DNA of 47,485 nt from NCBI GenBank assembly GCA_003049485.1, contig PYST01000303.1, positions 1-47,485 on the forward strand. Reading direction: 5' to 3'. How positions within the stretch are numbered: the first letter of the stretch is position 1; each line of letters starts with the position of its first letter. The notes under the pieces are model-generated. The model was not told where the DNA came from. It did no database searches and worked only from the letters and a program-made list of their open reading frames with translations. Below, in pieces: positions 11,531-22,253 of the stretch. The translations under genes and the position numbers were made by a program. The DNA comes from Ophioceras dolichostomum (Eukaryota; Ascomycota; Sordariomycetes; Magnaporthales; Ophioceraceae).

Positions 11531-14500
11531 ATGGCGTGCTCGATTTCGGGCGCGTCACTGAGGTTGTCGCGACCATGGCTGCTTCAAAGCTGTGATGTTT
11601 TGGTGAAAGCGCTCGGGCCACAAGGAACCTGCAGCCCCTCTCCGATGGTTCCGGCATTGGCACAATGCTTGGCCGCCGTGCGAAGCCGGGCGTCTTCCCC
11701 ACTGCGGGGTCATCTTCAACAACAGCAGACTCGAGCTTTCGCTTCATGTCCTAACCACGATTCTGCGTTTAAACCCTTGCCTTCCTTCTTTGCTGTTCGT
11801 TCCCGCGGCTCTTTCATCCAAAGAAACAAGAACACGAATCTTTCATACCGACCAGCCCTTTCAAGACTGGGTCAGTCGAGGTCTTGTTCCCATCAGGCCA
11901 GGAGAGCAAGGAACGAAACGATGACGGACAGGGACATCTTGCCGGACCACTTCCGGCCGGGTCATTATGACTTGTCACTGTCAAACCTGGACCTCACTGG
12001 TTGGACTTACAGTGGGAAGGTTTCGTATGGTCTATTCTTTTCCCGCTTGTGACACGCCACGTACAAGCGGCAAGCCGCATATAGCATACTACCTACCCGG
12101 GTACCTGTGTGAGAAACCGGACCGCTAATTAGCTGTGTGATCTATAGTATCACCGGGGGGCTGACTCGTCCCTCCAAGGAGATCACCCTCAACACTCTGG
12201 AGCTTCAGCTCAAATCCGCGGAAATCGAGGTACAGGTATGATGAGATCGTGTACTACCCTTCCTATGTGCCTCCAAGTTGGCTCTGACCGTATCTTCAGC
12301 ACACAAAGGCGGTCTATACCCAGACTGCGGCCGGGTTCGACTACGACGAGAAGAAACAGCGTTGCACCATCCGCTTCCCGGAAGAGCTTCCGGCTTCTGC
12401 AAAGGTCAAGCTCACCATTGACTTCACTGGCGTCATCAACCATGACATGGCTGGGTTCTACCGCAGCCAGTACAAGCCGGCGGCGCCCGCAGTTGCTTCT
12501 GTTCCCAGGGACGAGGAGTTTCACTACATGCTGAGCACTCAGTTCGAGTCGTGTGATGCCCGCCGTGCGTTCCCGTGCTTTGATGAACCGAACCTGAAGG
12601 CCACGTTCGACTTCTCTATCGAGTTGCCCAATGACCAGGTCGCGCTGAGCAACATGCCTGTCAAGGATACTAAGGAGGTCCGGCCGGGCACGACCCTAGT
12701 CACATTCGAGCGTACCCCTCTCATGAGCACCTACCTACTCGCGTGGGCCGTAGGCGACTTCGAGTACATCGAGGCCTTCACCTCGCGCCGGTATGAGGGC
12801 AAGCAGCTCCCCGTCCGAGTCTACACCACGCGCGGTCTCATCGAGCAAGGACGCTGGGCCCTGGAGCACGCGCCTAAGATAATCGATTTCTTCAGCGAGA
12901 GGTTCGGCGTCGACTACCCGCTGCCCAAAGCCGACATTCTCGCTGTTCACGAGTTCACTCACGGGGCTATGGAGAACTGGGGTCTGGTGACGTACCGAAC
13001 CACCGCCGTCTTGTTCGATGAGAAGCTCTCGGATGTGCGCTTCCGCAACCGGGTGGCCTACGTGGTGGCGCACGAACTGGCCCATCAGTGGTTTGGAAAT
13101 AGCACAACGTGAGTAAAGCCCAACAACCCATTAGTGTCAAAATACCAGCTCCGTCATCTCATGTACCGCCCTCAAGCGAAGTTGTACTGACGGGCGAAAT
13201 TGTGATGGGAAATACTAGCATGTCCTGGTGGGACGAGCTGTGGCTCAACGAAGGCTTTGCCACTTGGGCTGGCTGGCTCGCTATCGATCATCTCCATCCG
13301 GAGTGGAATGTGTGGCCGCAGTTCGTGAACGAGGGAATGAAGCAAGCGATAGAGCTTGACTCCATCCGGGCCTCCCATCCCATTCAGGTGCCTGTCCGAG
13401 ACGCCCTTGACGTCAACCAGATCTTCGACCATATCAGCTACCTCAAGGGCTGCTCCGTCATCCGAATGCTGGCCAGCTACCTTGGGGTGGAGACATTCCT
13501 CAAGGGCGTTTCTGCGTACCTCAAGAAGCACGCATTTGCCAACGCCAAGACCGAGGACCTGTGGTCTGCTCTCAGTGAGGCTTCCGGGCTCAACATCAAT
13601 GATCTGATGGCCCCCTGGATCGAGAAGATCGGCTTCCCGGTCGTGACCGTGACTGAAGGTGCCAATTCAGTGACGCTAAAGCAATCGCGCTTCCTCGCGA
13701 CCGGCGACGTCAAGCCTGAGGATGACACGACGACTTGGTGGGTGCCGCTGGGGCTGCCTAATAAGTCAACTACTCTGACGAGCAAGGAGGCTACATTCGA
13801 GGGCATCAGCAGCGACTTCTACCTGCTCAATAAGGATGCCACCGCCTTTTACCTGGTCAACTACCCTCCTGAGCGGCTAGCCACTCTTGGGAAGCAGCTG
13901 GAGCGTCTCAGCTCTGCTGATAAGATCTTCACCGCCGCATCTGTGTCGGAGCTGGCCTTCGCTGGTTACTCTACCACCCCTGCGCTGCTCTCCTTCATCC
14001 AGGGGTTCGGCGGCGAGACTGAGTACCGCGTGCTGTCTCAGGCCCTAGATGCCCTGGGGTCGATGAAGAGCGTTTTTGGCGGCGATGAGACCATCCGCAA
14101 GGGCCTGGAGGCGTTTACTCTCCGACTGATCGACGGCGTGTTAGCAACGGTTGGTTGGGATGTTCCGCCCAACGACGACTACAACAAGAGCCTGCTCCGC
14201 AAGCGCCTGATCCTCACTGCTATCTTGAATGGACATGAAAAGTAAGGCAGTACAGTAGAGGGCCTGGCATCCCGTCCGGTCCAATTCTTCGAATTCTTCG
14301 AGCTAGGACTACCATGACCTACTAACACACAACAACCTACAGGATTCTTGACGAGGGCAAGTCCCGATTCGACTCATTCTTCACGGATGGCGACAAGACT
14401 GCGATCCACGCCGATCTTCGCTCCGCTGTCTACCGCGCAGCAATCCGCAAGGACCCCGCCAGCGCGGTGGCGGCTCTGAAAAACGAGTGGTACACCACCC

Positions 14501-14967
14501 CCGCGGTCGACGGCAAGGAGTTCTGCCTGATGGCGATGGGCGCGGCCTCCGACCCGGCCATCATCAAAGACGTCCTCCTCCCGTTCCTCATGAGCATCTC
14601 CCCTCCCGCCCCGGCCTCCGAGTCCGTCCCGCCGGCGGACATGCACATCCTCGGCAGGGCGCTGGCGAACAACCGCGTGGCCCGCCAGCTGCTCTGGGAC
14701 TACATCCGCGAGCACTGGGATGACGTGCTCCTCAAGAAGCTGGGCGGCAACCCCATCATTCTGGACCGCATGGTGAAGGTCTCCCTGGGTAAGTTCGTGG
14801 ATGTTAGCGCCGTGGCGGAGATCGAGGAGTTCTTCGCCGACAAGGACACGGCCGCCTTCGGGCGCACGCTTGAGACGGTTAAGGACCAGATCCGCGCCCG
14901 GGCGGCGTACCGGACCCGAGATGCGGATGCGCTGCGGGCTTGGCTCAAGGAGAATGGGTACTGTTGA
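11531..14967 (+). CDS. ape2: M1 family zinc aminopeptidase (Ape2/Aap1-like)
   Basis: Predicted metallo-aminopeptidase removing N-terminal residues from peptides. Exons are 11531-12024, 12148-12235, 12300-13108, 13219-14241 and 14343-14967, giving 1012 residues. Counted from the 11531 start, the substrate-binding GAMEN motif is at 416-420 and the zinc site HELAH at 452-456. The third ligand, Glu in WLNEGFA, is at 475, exactly the expected 23 residues after the first His. An intron separates HELAHQWFGN from that Glu. The M1 catalytic domain is followed by the ERAP1-like C-terminal helical region. An in-frame ATG at 11921 would give an 882-residue cytosolic-length protein. The upstream 130 residues are rich in Arg, Ser and Ala with few acids, as in a mitochondrial targeting sequence; yeast Ape2 also has an extended form. 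I report the longer model, but the internal start is at least as likely for the major product. Confidence 0.92.
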
Positions 14968-15383
14968 GCGCGCAGGTCAGTACCATCACCGCATGAGCAG
15001 ACGTGACGAGCTCCTTTGGTTGTCTGTTGGATAACTTTTTGAATGACCGGCGGATTCGTGTGATTCTGTGCATGGTAGTTTGTCTTAGTTGAAAATATGT
15101 GCCAACTAGGTAATCAAAAGCTTGACGCTTCTAGTTGGTTGTGAGCTCACGCTCGTCCATCCTGCATGATGATCCTACTGTATAGAGTGTTTCCCCAACG
15201 AACTCGAAAATCACCTAGGCCAATTGTTCTACGGGAGCTAGTGGTCGGTTGCGAAACGGCACGATTGTAGGGCATGCGGCTAGGGCGGGAAGTGGCAAAC
15301 GGAAAGGCATAGGGCACACGACAACCAGACGCTTGCAGGTCGTCCGATGAGGACACCGCATAGAACCTCTCACGGGGTATTGG

Positions 15384-15523
15384 TAGAGCCTACAATGTAA
15401 TGTAATGTATCGTCCTTTGTATTGTATTTGTTCGCGTGTGGTTTACGTCGTCTACCGAGCGCGGAAACTAACGCAGTACCAGATACAATACAAAACACTA
15501 CAAACAATACATTGCAGGCCCTG
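15384..15523. mobile_element. hAT-type MITE, copy A (diverged)
   Basis: About 140 bases bounded by imperfect terminal inverted repeats: TAGAGCCTACAATG on the left, and on the right the complement of CAGGGCCTGCAATG. The inside shares the TGTAATGTAATGTA subterminal motif and the CCAGATACAATACAAAA block with copies B and C, and its orientation matches copy C. Flanking bases give no clean target duplication: GGTATTGG on the left against GTTATGTG on the right, five of eight matching. With the changed TIR this suggests an older insertion. No coding capacity. Confidence 0.8.
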
Positions 15524-15779
15524 GTTATGTGGTCTTCGTCTGTGGTCACATCCACAATAGTAGGTTCCGTGGATCTTGGGTCGCATCTCTGGTGATGCCC
15601 GATTTCGACGTAGCGTCATCTGGTCCCGCCATTGTGGTCAATTTTTGCCGGTCAAATCCCACTTTTTCTCGCGACTGAGTGCCTTATCAGGTTGCTTTCC
15701 GGCGGCAGGTGCAGTGCGTCGTGTATCGTGACCAGGGAAGCAAACGCCACTAACAAGCAGCGTGAGACAACACATCAGT

Positions 15780-16342
15780 CATCAACCTCTTGACCATCCA
15801 TTCTTCCATCGACCACCACCGCATTCGTTCTCGCCCTCGTCGTCAGCACGGAAGGCGGCCACGAAAGCAGGCCGTCCGTGTCGGTGCTTCTTTTCGTTTC
15901 TCTTTCTTTCCGACCTTTTGCGTCTTTCGGTTTTCTTTCCCGCCCCCTCCTTCGCCGCACCCCCTCATTCCTTCTCGCGACGATTGAAGTTTATGAACCT
16001 CTCAATCCTCTTCCCCCGCTCCAATTTACTCTATTTACTGCGCCACTTGTTTTCCCTTACTCCTCGATTCTTCAGTGCGCCAAACGAGACTACGAGAGTT
16101 TTTCTGTCTTTGGCTCTTACGCACTTGCGACCCTTTCTCCCTACCTAGAATTCCGTCATTACTTTTCCTCTTCTCCACGCAATACTCAAGAGACCACATT
16201 CCGTCCCACCTAAGTCGATCCTCTCCGGACATCCCTTCCTCTGATCGTCTAGGCCTCCGAAACGGAGGAAGTCCCGTGCTCACAAAGCACACACTCTCCC
16301 CCACCCAGTTTACGAAAGGAACATCCGAATCACTCAGTCACA
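15780..16342 (+). promoter_or_regulatory. Pyrimidine-rich 5' leader of the TCP11-family gene
   Basis: Roughly 560 bases dominated by C and T on the coding strand, ending in TCAGTCACAATG. Such tracts mark transcription start regions and leaders of many filamentous-fungal genes. Several short upstream ATGs fall in the stretch (for example at 15762 and 16075) and could act as upstream open reading frames if transcription starts early. I see no clear TATA box. Confidence 0.5.
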
Positions 16343-19300
16343 ATGAGGCGCCCGTCGCTCGACCTCAGCGAACCCTCGCGCAACCTCGACGAATCCTTAG
16401 GATCCCCAGCTAACGGCGCTTCCGTCGATCCATCCCTAGATATGGCGTTGCCGCCGTCTACTGAAGAGGAGGAAGAAGAACTCGACCTGATCGAAGGCAC
16501 CGCTCCTGCCGAGCTCCCACGCGTCTACACCCCGCCGCCTCATATCGCCGCGCGCTTCTACAGGCCATCTCAGACCCGACGCAAGGATTCGGCGGCGTCT
16601 TCCCGGCGCAACTCGATCTCCTCGGTGCACTCACGGTCCTCCCACGGCTGCAGCAGACATGCCGGTCCTCAAAGCAAATACATCGCGCAACACCTCCGAC
16701 GCGCCTCGATTCTGGAGGACCGCAAAGCCCGCCTCGCCGACAGGGCGGCACATGCAGAGAAGGTGCGACTCCGCGCTGCGCTGGCCAAGTCTGCGACTCG
16801 TGATACCTCGGTGAGCGAGGAGCGCGCGATCGCGGCGCAGCAGGCGCGGGAGCGCAACCTTGCCGAGATTGCGGCCGCCTGTGCTGAGGAGGTCAAGAGG
16901 GCCAAGGCCGTGGCCGAGTCCATGAAGGAGAAGCGCGAGCAGGAGATTCGCAAGCTCAGAATGCAGATGGAAGAGCGCCTGGCCGAGGCTGCGCGACGGC
17001 GCGAGGAGCTGCGGAGCCGTAACAATGCGGCCAAAAGCTCGTTTCCCCGCGCAAGGGGACAGAGCCAGAGCATGGGGTCTAACAGGAAGGCCGTCGAGCT
17101 GCTGCCCCTGGTCAAGGAGGAGTCCAAGGAGCGGGAGACGCCGCCGCCAATCAGCGCCGACGAGGCCGCCGGGAAGATACAGTGGTGGTGGAGGTCATCG
17201 GTCAGGCGCAGGGCCGTCGCGGAGTTCCAGAACCTGGGCCTCACGATTGACGGCGTGCGCGAGACGTCTTTCGAGGAAGTCGTCAAGCTGCTCGCCCAAG
17301 AGCCGGTGCTTGTGGCCACCTCCAAGATCCTCAGGATCTGCGGGCTCCAGGAGGGACCGGCCGGCTCGGTCAACGAAATGGCTGCGGTCCGCACATTTCT
17401 GAGCGCGTTCATAATCCTTGGCCATCCTTCTCAGGTTCTGAGCAACAAGGATGGCAAGGACGACAAGGGCGCACAGGAGCAGGTTGGGCCAGCTCCAGCG
17501 CAGCCCCTATCCAAAGATGACCTCGCTAACCCGCAGTTACAGGAACTTGTCGGGAAAGCGAGGGACCTGCTCATCTGCTTCGAGAACATCCTGCCCCGCC
17601 TGACTTCGTCCAACAACTACACGCCCTCTCCGGCGCTGAAGGCCCAGCTGCCGCAGGCCTATGCCGGGTTCCACAACGCATTCATTGCATGGAAGGCGAG
17701 AGACTCGAGCGCGCTCATCGAGGTGATGCTCATGCAGTTCGTCGAACTGGACGCCATATGGCAGGCTGTCAAGGACAGCACAGACCCGTCCGTCACCGAG
17801 TCCTACAGACAGAGCATCCAGGACAATCAGGTCATGCTGCTTGTTCGCATTAAGAAGCTCGCAGGGGCGGAGCAGGGGAAGAAGATGGTTTTCGAAGCGG
17901 TGCGAAAGGCTCGGAAGGAGAGAGCGGAGACCAAGCCCGCCGGCGATACGAAGCCGCGGGAGGCAGATCACACTGTCGAAACCGCCATGGGTGACCTGGG
18001 AACAACTGAGCCGGCTGAGAAGGAAGAGGTCCCGGAACACGGGCCACCGTCGCCTTTGGACAAGCCGTCGGAAAAGTACATCACGGTGGAAGTCCGTGTC
18101 CCCAGGAACCGGCTCCTCCCCGACAATCGCGTCGTGGTCCACGAGCTATCCATCAACAAGCAGTACCGCCTCTCGGCGGACGAGTACAAAGAGCAACAAG
18201 CCAAGTTCCTTGCCCCGCTTTTCCAGCAGATGCGGGCCACCATGCAGGAGGACAACCAAAAAGAACACTTCCTGCTCCTCCTGGAGGTTGCCAAAGACCT
18301 CCGCGCCAAGCTCCAGCGGCTCGTGCAGGCCGGCAAGTCGATGCACGCCTTCATCGGCGAAGTGCTCGACACGGAGATGGCGTACCAGCAGTTCCTAACC
18401 GGCAGCTTCTCGTACGAGAAGTTCTTCTCGGTCATGGGTCAGCTGCTGCCCAAGCTGTGTGCCCCGGTGCGCGACGACGAGGTCAAGGATCTGGTCGAGA
18501 ACCGCCTGCACAACGGGCACTACGTCGACCGCCTGGAGGCGCTGATGGGCTTCATCGACGTCATGTCGAGCGACCACGCCAACTACCTGCTCGGCCTCGC
18601 CGCGCCGCAGATCCTGCAGGGCGCCGCGCAGTACGAGGCCAAGTACTTCGCGCAGGCCCTGGACACCAAGGAGCACGGCCTCTCGTCCGCGGAGGCGGCG
18701 TGGCGCGCCGCGAGGGCGAAGGTCCTGGCCGAGGCCTCGCGGCGCGACCCGGAGGGCGTCAACCACCCCCGGTCGTCGCTGCGGCCCACCCCGGACCGCA
18801 TCTACACGCAGATGCTTGTCGACGTCTTCACGAGCACGAGGACGCCCGCGACGGTGGAGGACATGCCGGAGATGCTGCGGCTAGACCACAAGAGGGCCGT
18901 CAAGTGCGGCGTGCTCACGCGGCGCATCGTCACGGCGGGGGCCATCCTGCTGCAGTGCAAGAACATGCTCAAGCGGGATGTGCGCATGCCGTGGCGGAAC
19001 GAGGCAGGGCGCGTCATGGCTGTGCTTGAGACGGCGGAGAGGCAGCAGCAGCAGCAGCTCCTACTACAGCAGCAACAACAAGAGGAGAACAACGGCAACG
19101 GAGGCGGCAGTGGCAGCAGCAGCTATAACGTAGACTCCGCTGTTGACGGCGCCATGGCCGCACTGGAAGCCGGTCGCTCCATGCCTGCGGCCACGAAGGC
19201 GAATCTCCGCGCGCTGGTGGGCAAGATCATCGCCGCTGCTGCACCGCCCCCGGCGCCCTCTTCTTCCTCTCCGTCTCCTACCTCTTCCACCTCTGGCGGC

Positions 19301-19660
19301 AACGGCGACCCATCCGAGCCGGTGCTGCGCCTCCTCCTCACCAGGCTGCGCACGCACATCCTGGCGCGGCTGGCGGCGGCGTCGACGAGCGAGAAGGTGC
19401 GCACGGCGAGCACGGCCGGCGAGAAGCTCGCGGGGCTGGGCCTGGCCGAGTTCGTGGACCGCGTCAGAGAGATGGTCGACGAGCTCGCTAAGGTCGGGGC
19501 CGTCGATCGGGAGGCGCATGGGGTTTGGTGGGAGGCTGTTGCGGAGAAGGTTGAGGGTGAGGAGAGTGGGAGCGGGAGCGGTGCTCCTAGGCTGTCGGGC
19601 TCTTCGCTCTCACCCTCGGGTGGCCCAGGACCTTCATCGTCATCGTCGTCGTCGGGTTGA
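16343..19660 (+). CDS. TCP11 (T-complex 11 / Sok1) family protein
   Basis: Intronless frame of 1105 residues. In yeast the family member Sok1 acts around cAMP/protein kinase A signalling, and mammalian TCP11 acts in sperm; the biochemical role is not settled. Residues 1-65 are acidic and Ser/Pro-rich. About 105-230 is a long Ala/Glu/Arg/Lys helix with heptad character, likely a coiled coil. Near 275 there is an IQ-like motif (KIQWWWRSSVRRR) that could bind calmodulin. The conserved helical TCP11 domain runs from about 340 to the C-terminal third, including KYITVEVRVPRNRL and ELSINKQYRLS near 577-610 and LDTEMAYQQF near 675. A Gln-rich linker (about 898-912) and Gly/Ser/Asn repeats interrupt the C-terminal part, and the extreme C-terminus is a Ser run. 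The ATG is supported by upstream CT-rich leader and context. Confidence 0.88.
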   Translation: MRRPSLDLSEPSRNLDESLGSPANGASVDPSLDMALPPSTEEEEEELDLIEGTAPAELPRVYTPPPHIAARFYRPSQTRRKDSAASSRRNSISSVHSRSSHGCSRHAGPQSKYIAQHLRRASILEDRKARLADRAAHAEKVRLRAALAKSATRDTSVSEERAIAAQQARERNLAEIAAACAEEVKRAKAVAESMKEKREQEIRKLRMQMEERLAEAARRREELRSRNNAAKSSFPRARGQSQSMGSNRKAVELLPLVKEESKERETPPPISADEAAGKIQWWWRSSVRRRAVAEFQNLGLTIDGVRETSFEEVVKLLAQEPVLVATSKILRICGLQEGPAGSVNEMAAVRTFLSAFIILGHPSQVLSNKDGKDDKGAQEQVGPAPAQPLSKDDLANPQLQELVGKARDLLICFENILPRLTSSNNYTPSPALKAQLPQAYAGFHNAFIAWKARDSSALIEVMLMQFVELDAIWQAVKDSTDPSVTESYRQSIQDNQVMLLVRIKKLAGAEQGKKMVFEAVRKARKERAETKPAGDTKPREADHTVETAMGDLGTTEPAEKEEVPEHGPPSPLDKPSEKYITVEVRVPRNRLLPDNRVVVHELSINKQYRLSADEYKEQQAKFLAPLFQQMRATMQEDNQKEHFLLLLEVAKDLRAKLQRLVQAGKSMHAFIGEVLDTEMAYQQFLTGSFSYEKFFSVMGQLLPKLCAPVRDDEVKDLVENRLHNGHYVDRLEALMGFIDVMSSDHANYLLGLAAPQILQGAAQYEAKYFAQALDTKEHGLSSAEAAWRAARAKVLAEASRRDPEGVNHPRSSLRPTPDRIYTQMLVDVFTSTRTPATVEDMPEMLRLDHKRAVKCGVLTRRIVTAGAILLQCKNMLKRDVRMPWRNEAGRVMAVLETAERQQQQQLLLQQQQQEENNGNGGGSGSSSYNVDSAVDGAMAALEAGRSMPAATKANLRALVGKIIAAAAPPPAPSSSSPSPTSSTSGGNGDPSEPVLRLLLTRLRTHILARLAAASTSEKVRTASTAGEKLAGLGLAEFVDRVREMVDELAKVGAVDREAHGVWWEAVAEKVEGEESGSGSGAPRLSGSSLSPSGGPGPSSSSSSSG

Positions 19661-21045
19661 ACTTGACTGGGAAGAAGGGTTTGTTTTGATAAGCGATGAG
19701 ACGGCTGAAGCATACGAAATTGGGATAACTGGATGTGGATGGATGGATGGGGGCTTGGGGGGTTTGTGTTTGATTATGCATAGATCGTCTTCATCATCGG
19801 TGGTTTGGCTCCCTTGGCTTCCTTCAGGCGTCTAGCGGTTTACAGTTTGGCTTTCCTTTTCTCTTTTGCTCCGATGGATGGGTGGATGGACATACACGTT
19901 TTGATCCTCCAGGACTGATCGAACGGAAAGAGTGGACATCTCGGGATGGCATGGACAGGCGTTCTTTTCTTCCTTGTTTTGTTGGTATCTGCTTTGCAGG
20001 CCAACCCGCGCTCCGTTCGATAGGTTCTGTTTGAGCCTCACTCAACGTGGTGCATTCTATCATGATCATCGTTATCGTTATTTCCGGGGGCAGTCTGTGT
20101 TCCTTCCTCCTGGGATGTTAAGTCAGCAGAACTCTCATTGAGAGGATAGGCTTTTTCTGCCTTGCGTTGTCATCACTAGTCTGTTCTTTTATGCGTTACA
20201 CGTAGCGAGAAATATCATTGACCTCAACAGAATATGATGCATCGCGAGATGGTCCACTGGCATTGGGGGTAGTCCAGACAACGATACAGCTCTCCCAACC
20301 GAATTCCTTCGCATTTTACGGAGGTCGGTTGCGAAAATGATGAGAATTGAATACATTCGCGGTACACGACGTCTTGGTAGGTAGGCATCTACGGCACGTA
20401 CCAAGGAGGTAGTTCTCTAACCTTCCGTCTACTTGTCCCGTCGGGTCCTTTCAGGCGCCCTGTTTAGTAATTTCCTCTGTAAAGTAGGGTAAAGTAGGGT
20501 AACGTTGGGAAATGTTCTGTATAAATGGGCATCCCTGTGTATTTTCTTCTCATCATTTTTGCAGCCGACCTCCGCAATCGCTGCCCATATGCATTGCACT
20601 TTTCCGCCGGCCTGGCTGCCCTTTCACTACTTGGCCGAGACACACGTGTCTCGGGCTCGAGTCTCGAGAGGAACGAGAGGAACGTAGATAGGTCCGAGTA
20701 GCTCATTGGCCTAGTGATTCCCGCGCTACGGCAAGCCACATTCTACCCACTCGGTCTAGGCCGAGCAACTCAACGACGGCTGAGCTTCATGATGGGGGCC
20801 GTGAAATGCAGCTAGTAGATAGGCGGGACTTTGGTATGCGGTATTATTTTCAAGCTATCGTCGAGCACGATGACGATGACCTCGAGTATAAAGAGGACCA
20901 GATCCACGACCAGATCAGTCCTCCTTCGATCTCCCCCCCTCATCAACATCCATCATTTATAGTTTCAAGCAACAAAACGCATCCCATCTCACTACCTAGT
21001 CGCAATTGCCCATCTGTTCAACCCAGAATACCTCACGTCGGAATC
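19661..21045. other. Intergenic region with promoter of the small Ala/Gly-rich gene
   Basis: No gene supported. GGATG/GATGG repeats near 19735-19755 and 19870-19890 probably belong to the 3' region of the TCP11-family gene. The right end holds a TATA box at 20887 and a C/T-rich start region. Confidence 0.5.
20887..20893 (+). promoter_or_regulatory. TATA box of the small Ala/Gly-rich gene
   Basis: TATAAAG lies 153 bases before the ATG at 21046 and is followed by C/T-rich sequence (20918-20940), a usual arrangement for a regulated fungal promoter. Most other genes in this window show no such clear TATA element. Confidence 0.55.
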
Positions 21046-21761
21046 ATGGTCGATTTCAGCAGCTTCGGCAAGCTGGCCCAATCCGCTGCCCAGCAGCTAA
21101 ACCAGCCCACCAAGACCGACGACGCTGCCGGTACGAAAGCTAGCGGCGATAACGCCCAGGGCGGCGCCAACCAGGCGAGTGAGCAGTCAGCTACCTCAAC
21201 CGCCGGTAACGACTGTAAGGCTGCCTACCCACCCATTCACGCACCCAGGTGCCTACCTTACCTAGGTGCCTACTTAGGTACCTAGTCGTTTGCCATCACC
21301 TATCTTCACTCGAGAGCCTTATGCTCAACAGAGAAGAACAAAAAAAAAAAAAAAAAAAGCTGACAACATAAACAAAAGGGGGTAGCGTCGGCCGATCAGC
21401 CCGCACCGCTTTCACCGATGCAGAGAAGGCCCGCTCGGAGGGGAAGCAGATGAACTACGCCGAGCTGGGTGGCGTGGCCAAGGAGGCGGCCGCGACTTAC
21501 AACGCGGCCGGCTCGGACAAGGACCTGGCCAGCATCGGCAAGAAATTTGCCGGCGGCATGTTTGGCGGAGGGGGAGGAGGCGCCGCCACAGCCGCAGCCG
21601 CAGAGGCCCCTGGCGCCGGAGCTGGAGGAACGATGGCAGCGACGGCGGCGGCGGATGCGTCGAAGGTTGGTGAAGCGGGAACGGGAACGCAGGCTGCTGC
21701 CACCACTGATGCGCACAAGGTTGATGTGCCGGGCGGCGCCACACCGCAAGGTCCTCTGTGA
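21046..21761 (+). CDS. Small Ala/Gly-rich protein of unknown function
   Basis: Two-exon model 21046-21214 and 21379-21761, giving 183 residues. Exon 1 starts MVDFSSFGKLAQSAAQQLNQ, followed by a hydrophilic Ala/Gly/Asp/Gln stretch. Exon 2 continues FTDAEKARSEGKQMNYAELG, VAKEAAATYNAAG and IGKKFAGGMFGGGGGG, ending in Ala/Gly/Thr-rich sequence. There is no signal peptide, membrane segment or cysteine pattern. The highly soluble, disorder-prone composition resembles small fungal stress-response proteins, but I cannot assign a family. The frame-preserving acceptor is AAG at 21376-21378 rather than the usual CAG/TAG, so the exact junction is uncertain. The intron contains a 19-base A run (21340-21358). 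A TATA box upstream suggests regulated expression. Confidence 0.68.
21340..21358 (+). repeat. Poly(A) homopolymer in intron
   Basis: Nineteen consecutive A bases inside the predicted intron of the small Ala/Gly-rich gene. Length of such a run is error-prone in sequencing. Confidence 0.9.
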
Positions 21762-22253
21762 AGTGGCCCGCGCCGTGAGGGGGAAATACCCGCCGTTTTT
21801 GAACTTCATGATTTTCATCTGAAGAGGGGCGAATGGACCATTGAATTTGACTTCTAGATTAGGAAGACATTACGGAAGTATGCATTCCCAAATCCTCACG
21901 AGGATGAATTAGTGGTGACCAACGGAACGGGACGCCGCCTTCAGATCAAGCTTGACGTGATTCTGCCGGATCAAAAGGGCGGTGAGAATTCTCCAGCTGT
22001 GTGTGTCATCAGCATACGGATACTGGTGGTGGGGTTGCCATCCAAAGCTCCCATCACTCACAAATTTTGTCGCAACCTTTGGCATCTTTGATCCGAAATA
22101 TTTTTGTATAAACGAACCCTAGAGGCTTAGTCCACGCGCCAAATCCCATTTTCACAAGAGCCTTACCGATTCAGTTGACGATGACCAGGTGACATGACCT
22201 CCTCGGCAGCTTCGAACCCTTAGTTGCCAACGGCGAAGCGCGCAAACATCAAG
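21762..22253. other. Short intergenic region before the RNA polymerase III subunit gene
   Basis: About 490 bases with no gene. It carries the 3' end of the preceding gene and the promoter of the polymerase gene. I see no clear TATA box. Confidence 0.5.

Larger units (their letters stand above)
14968..16342. other. Intergenic region holding one MITE and the TCP11-gene promoter
   Basis: No coding gene supported. The left part contains the inverted-repeat element at 15384-15523. The right part, from about 15780, is the pyrimidine-rich leader of the next gene. Several overlapping short frames between 15760 and 16410 arise from the C/T-rich sequence. Confidence 0.55.

Noticed and set aside
20690..20760. 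tRNA-like words (GTAGCTCATTGGCCTAG)
   Set aside because: No matching B-box, acceptor stem or anticodon arm could be found around it.
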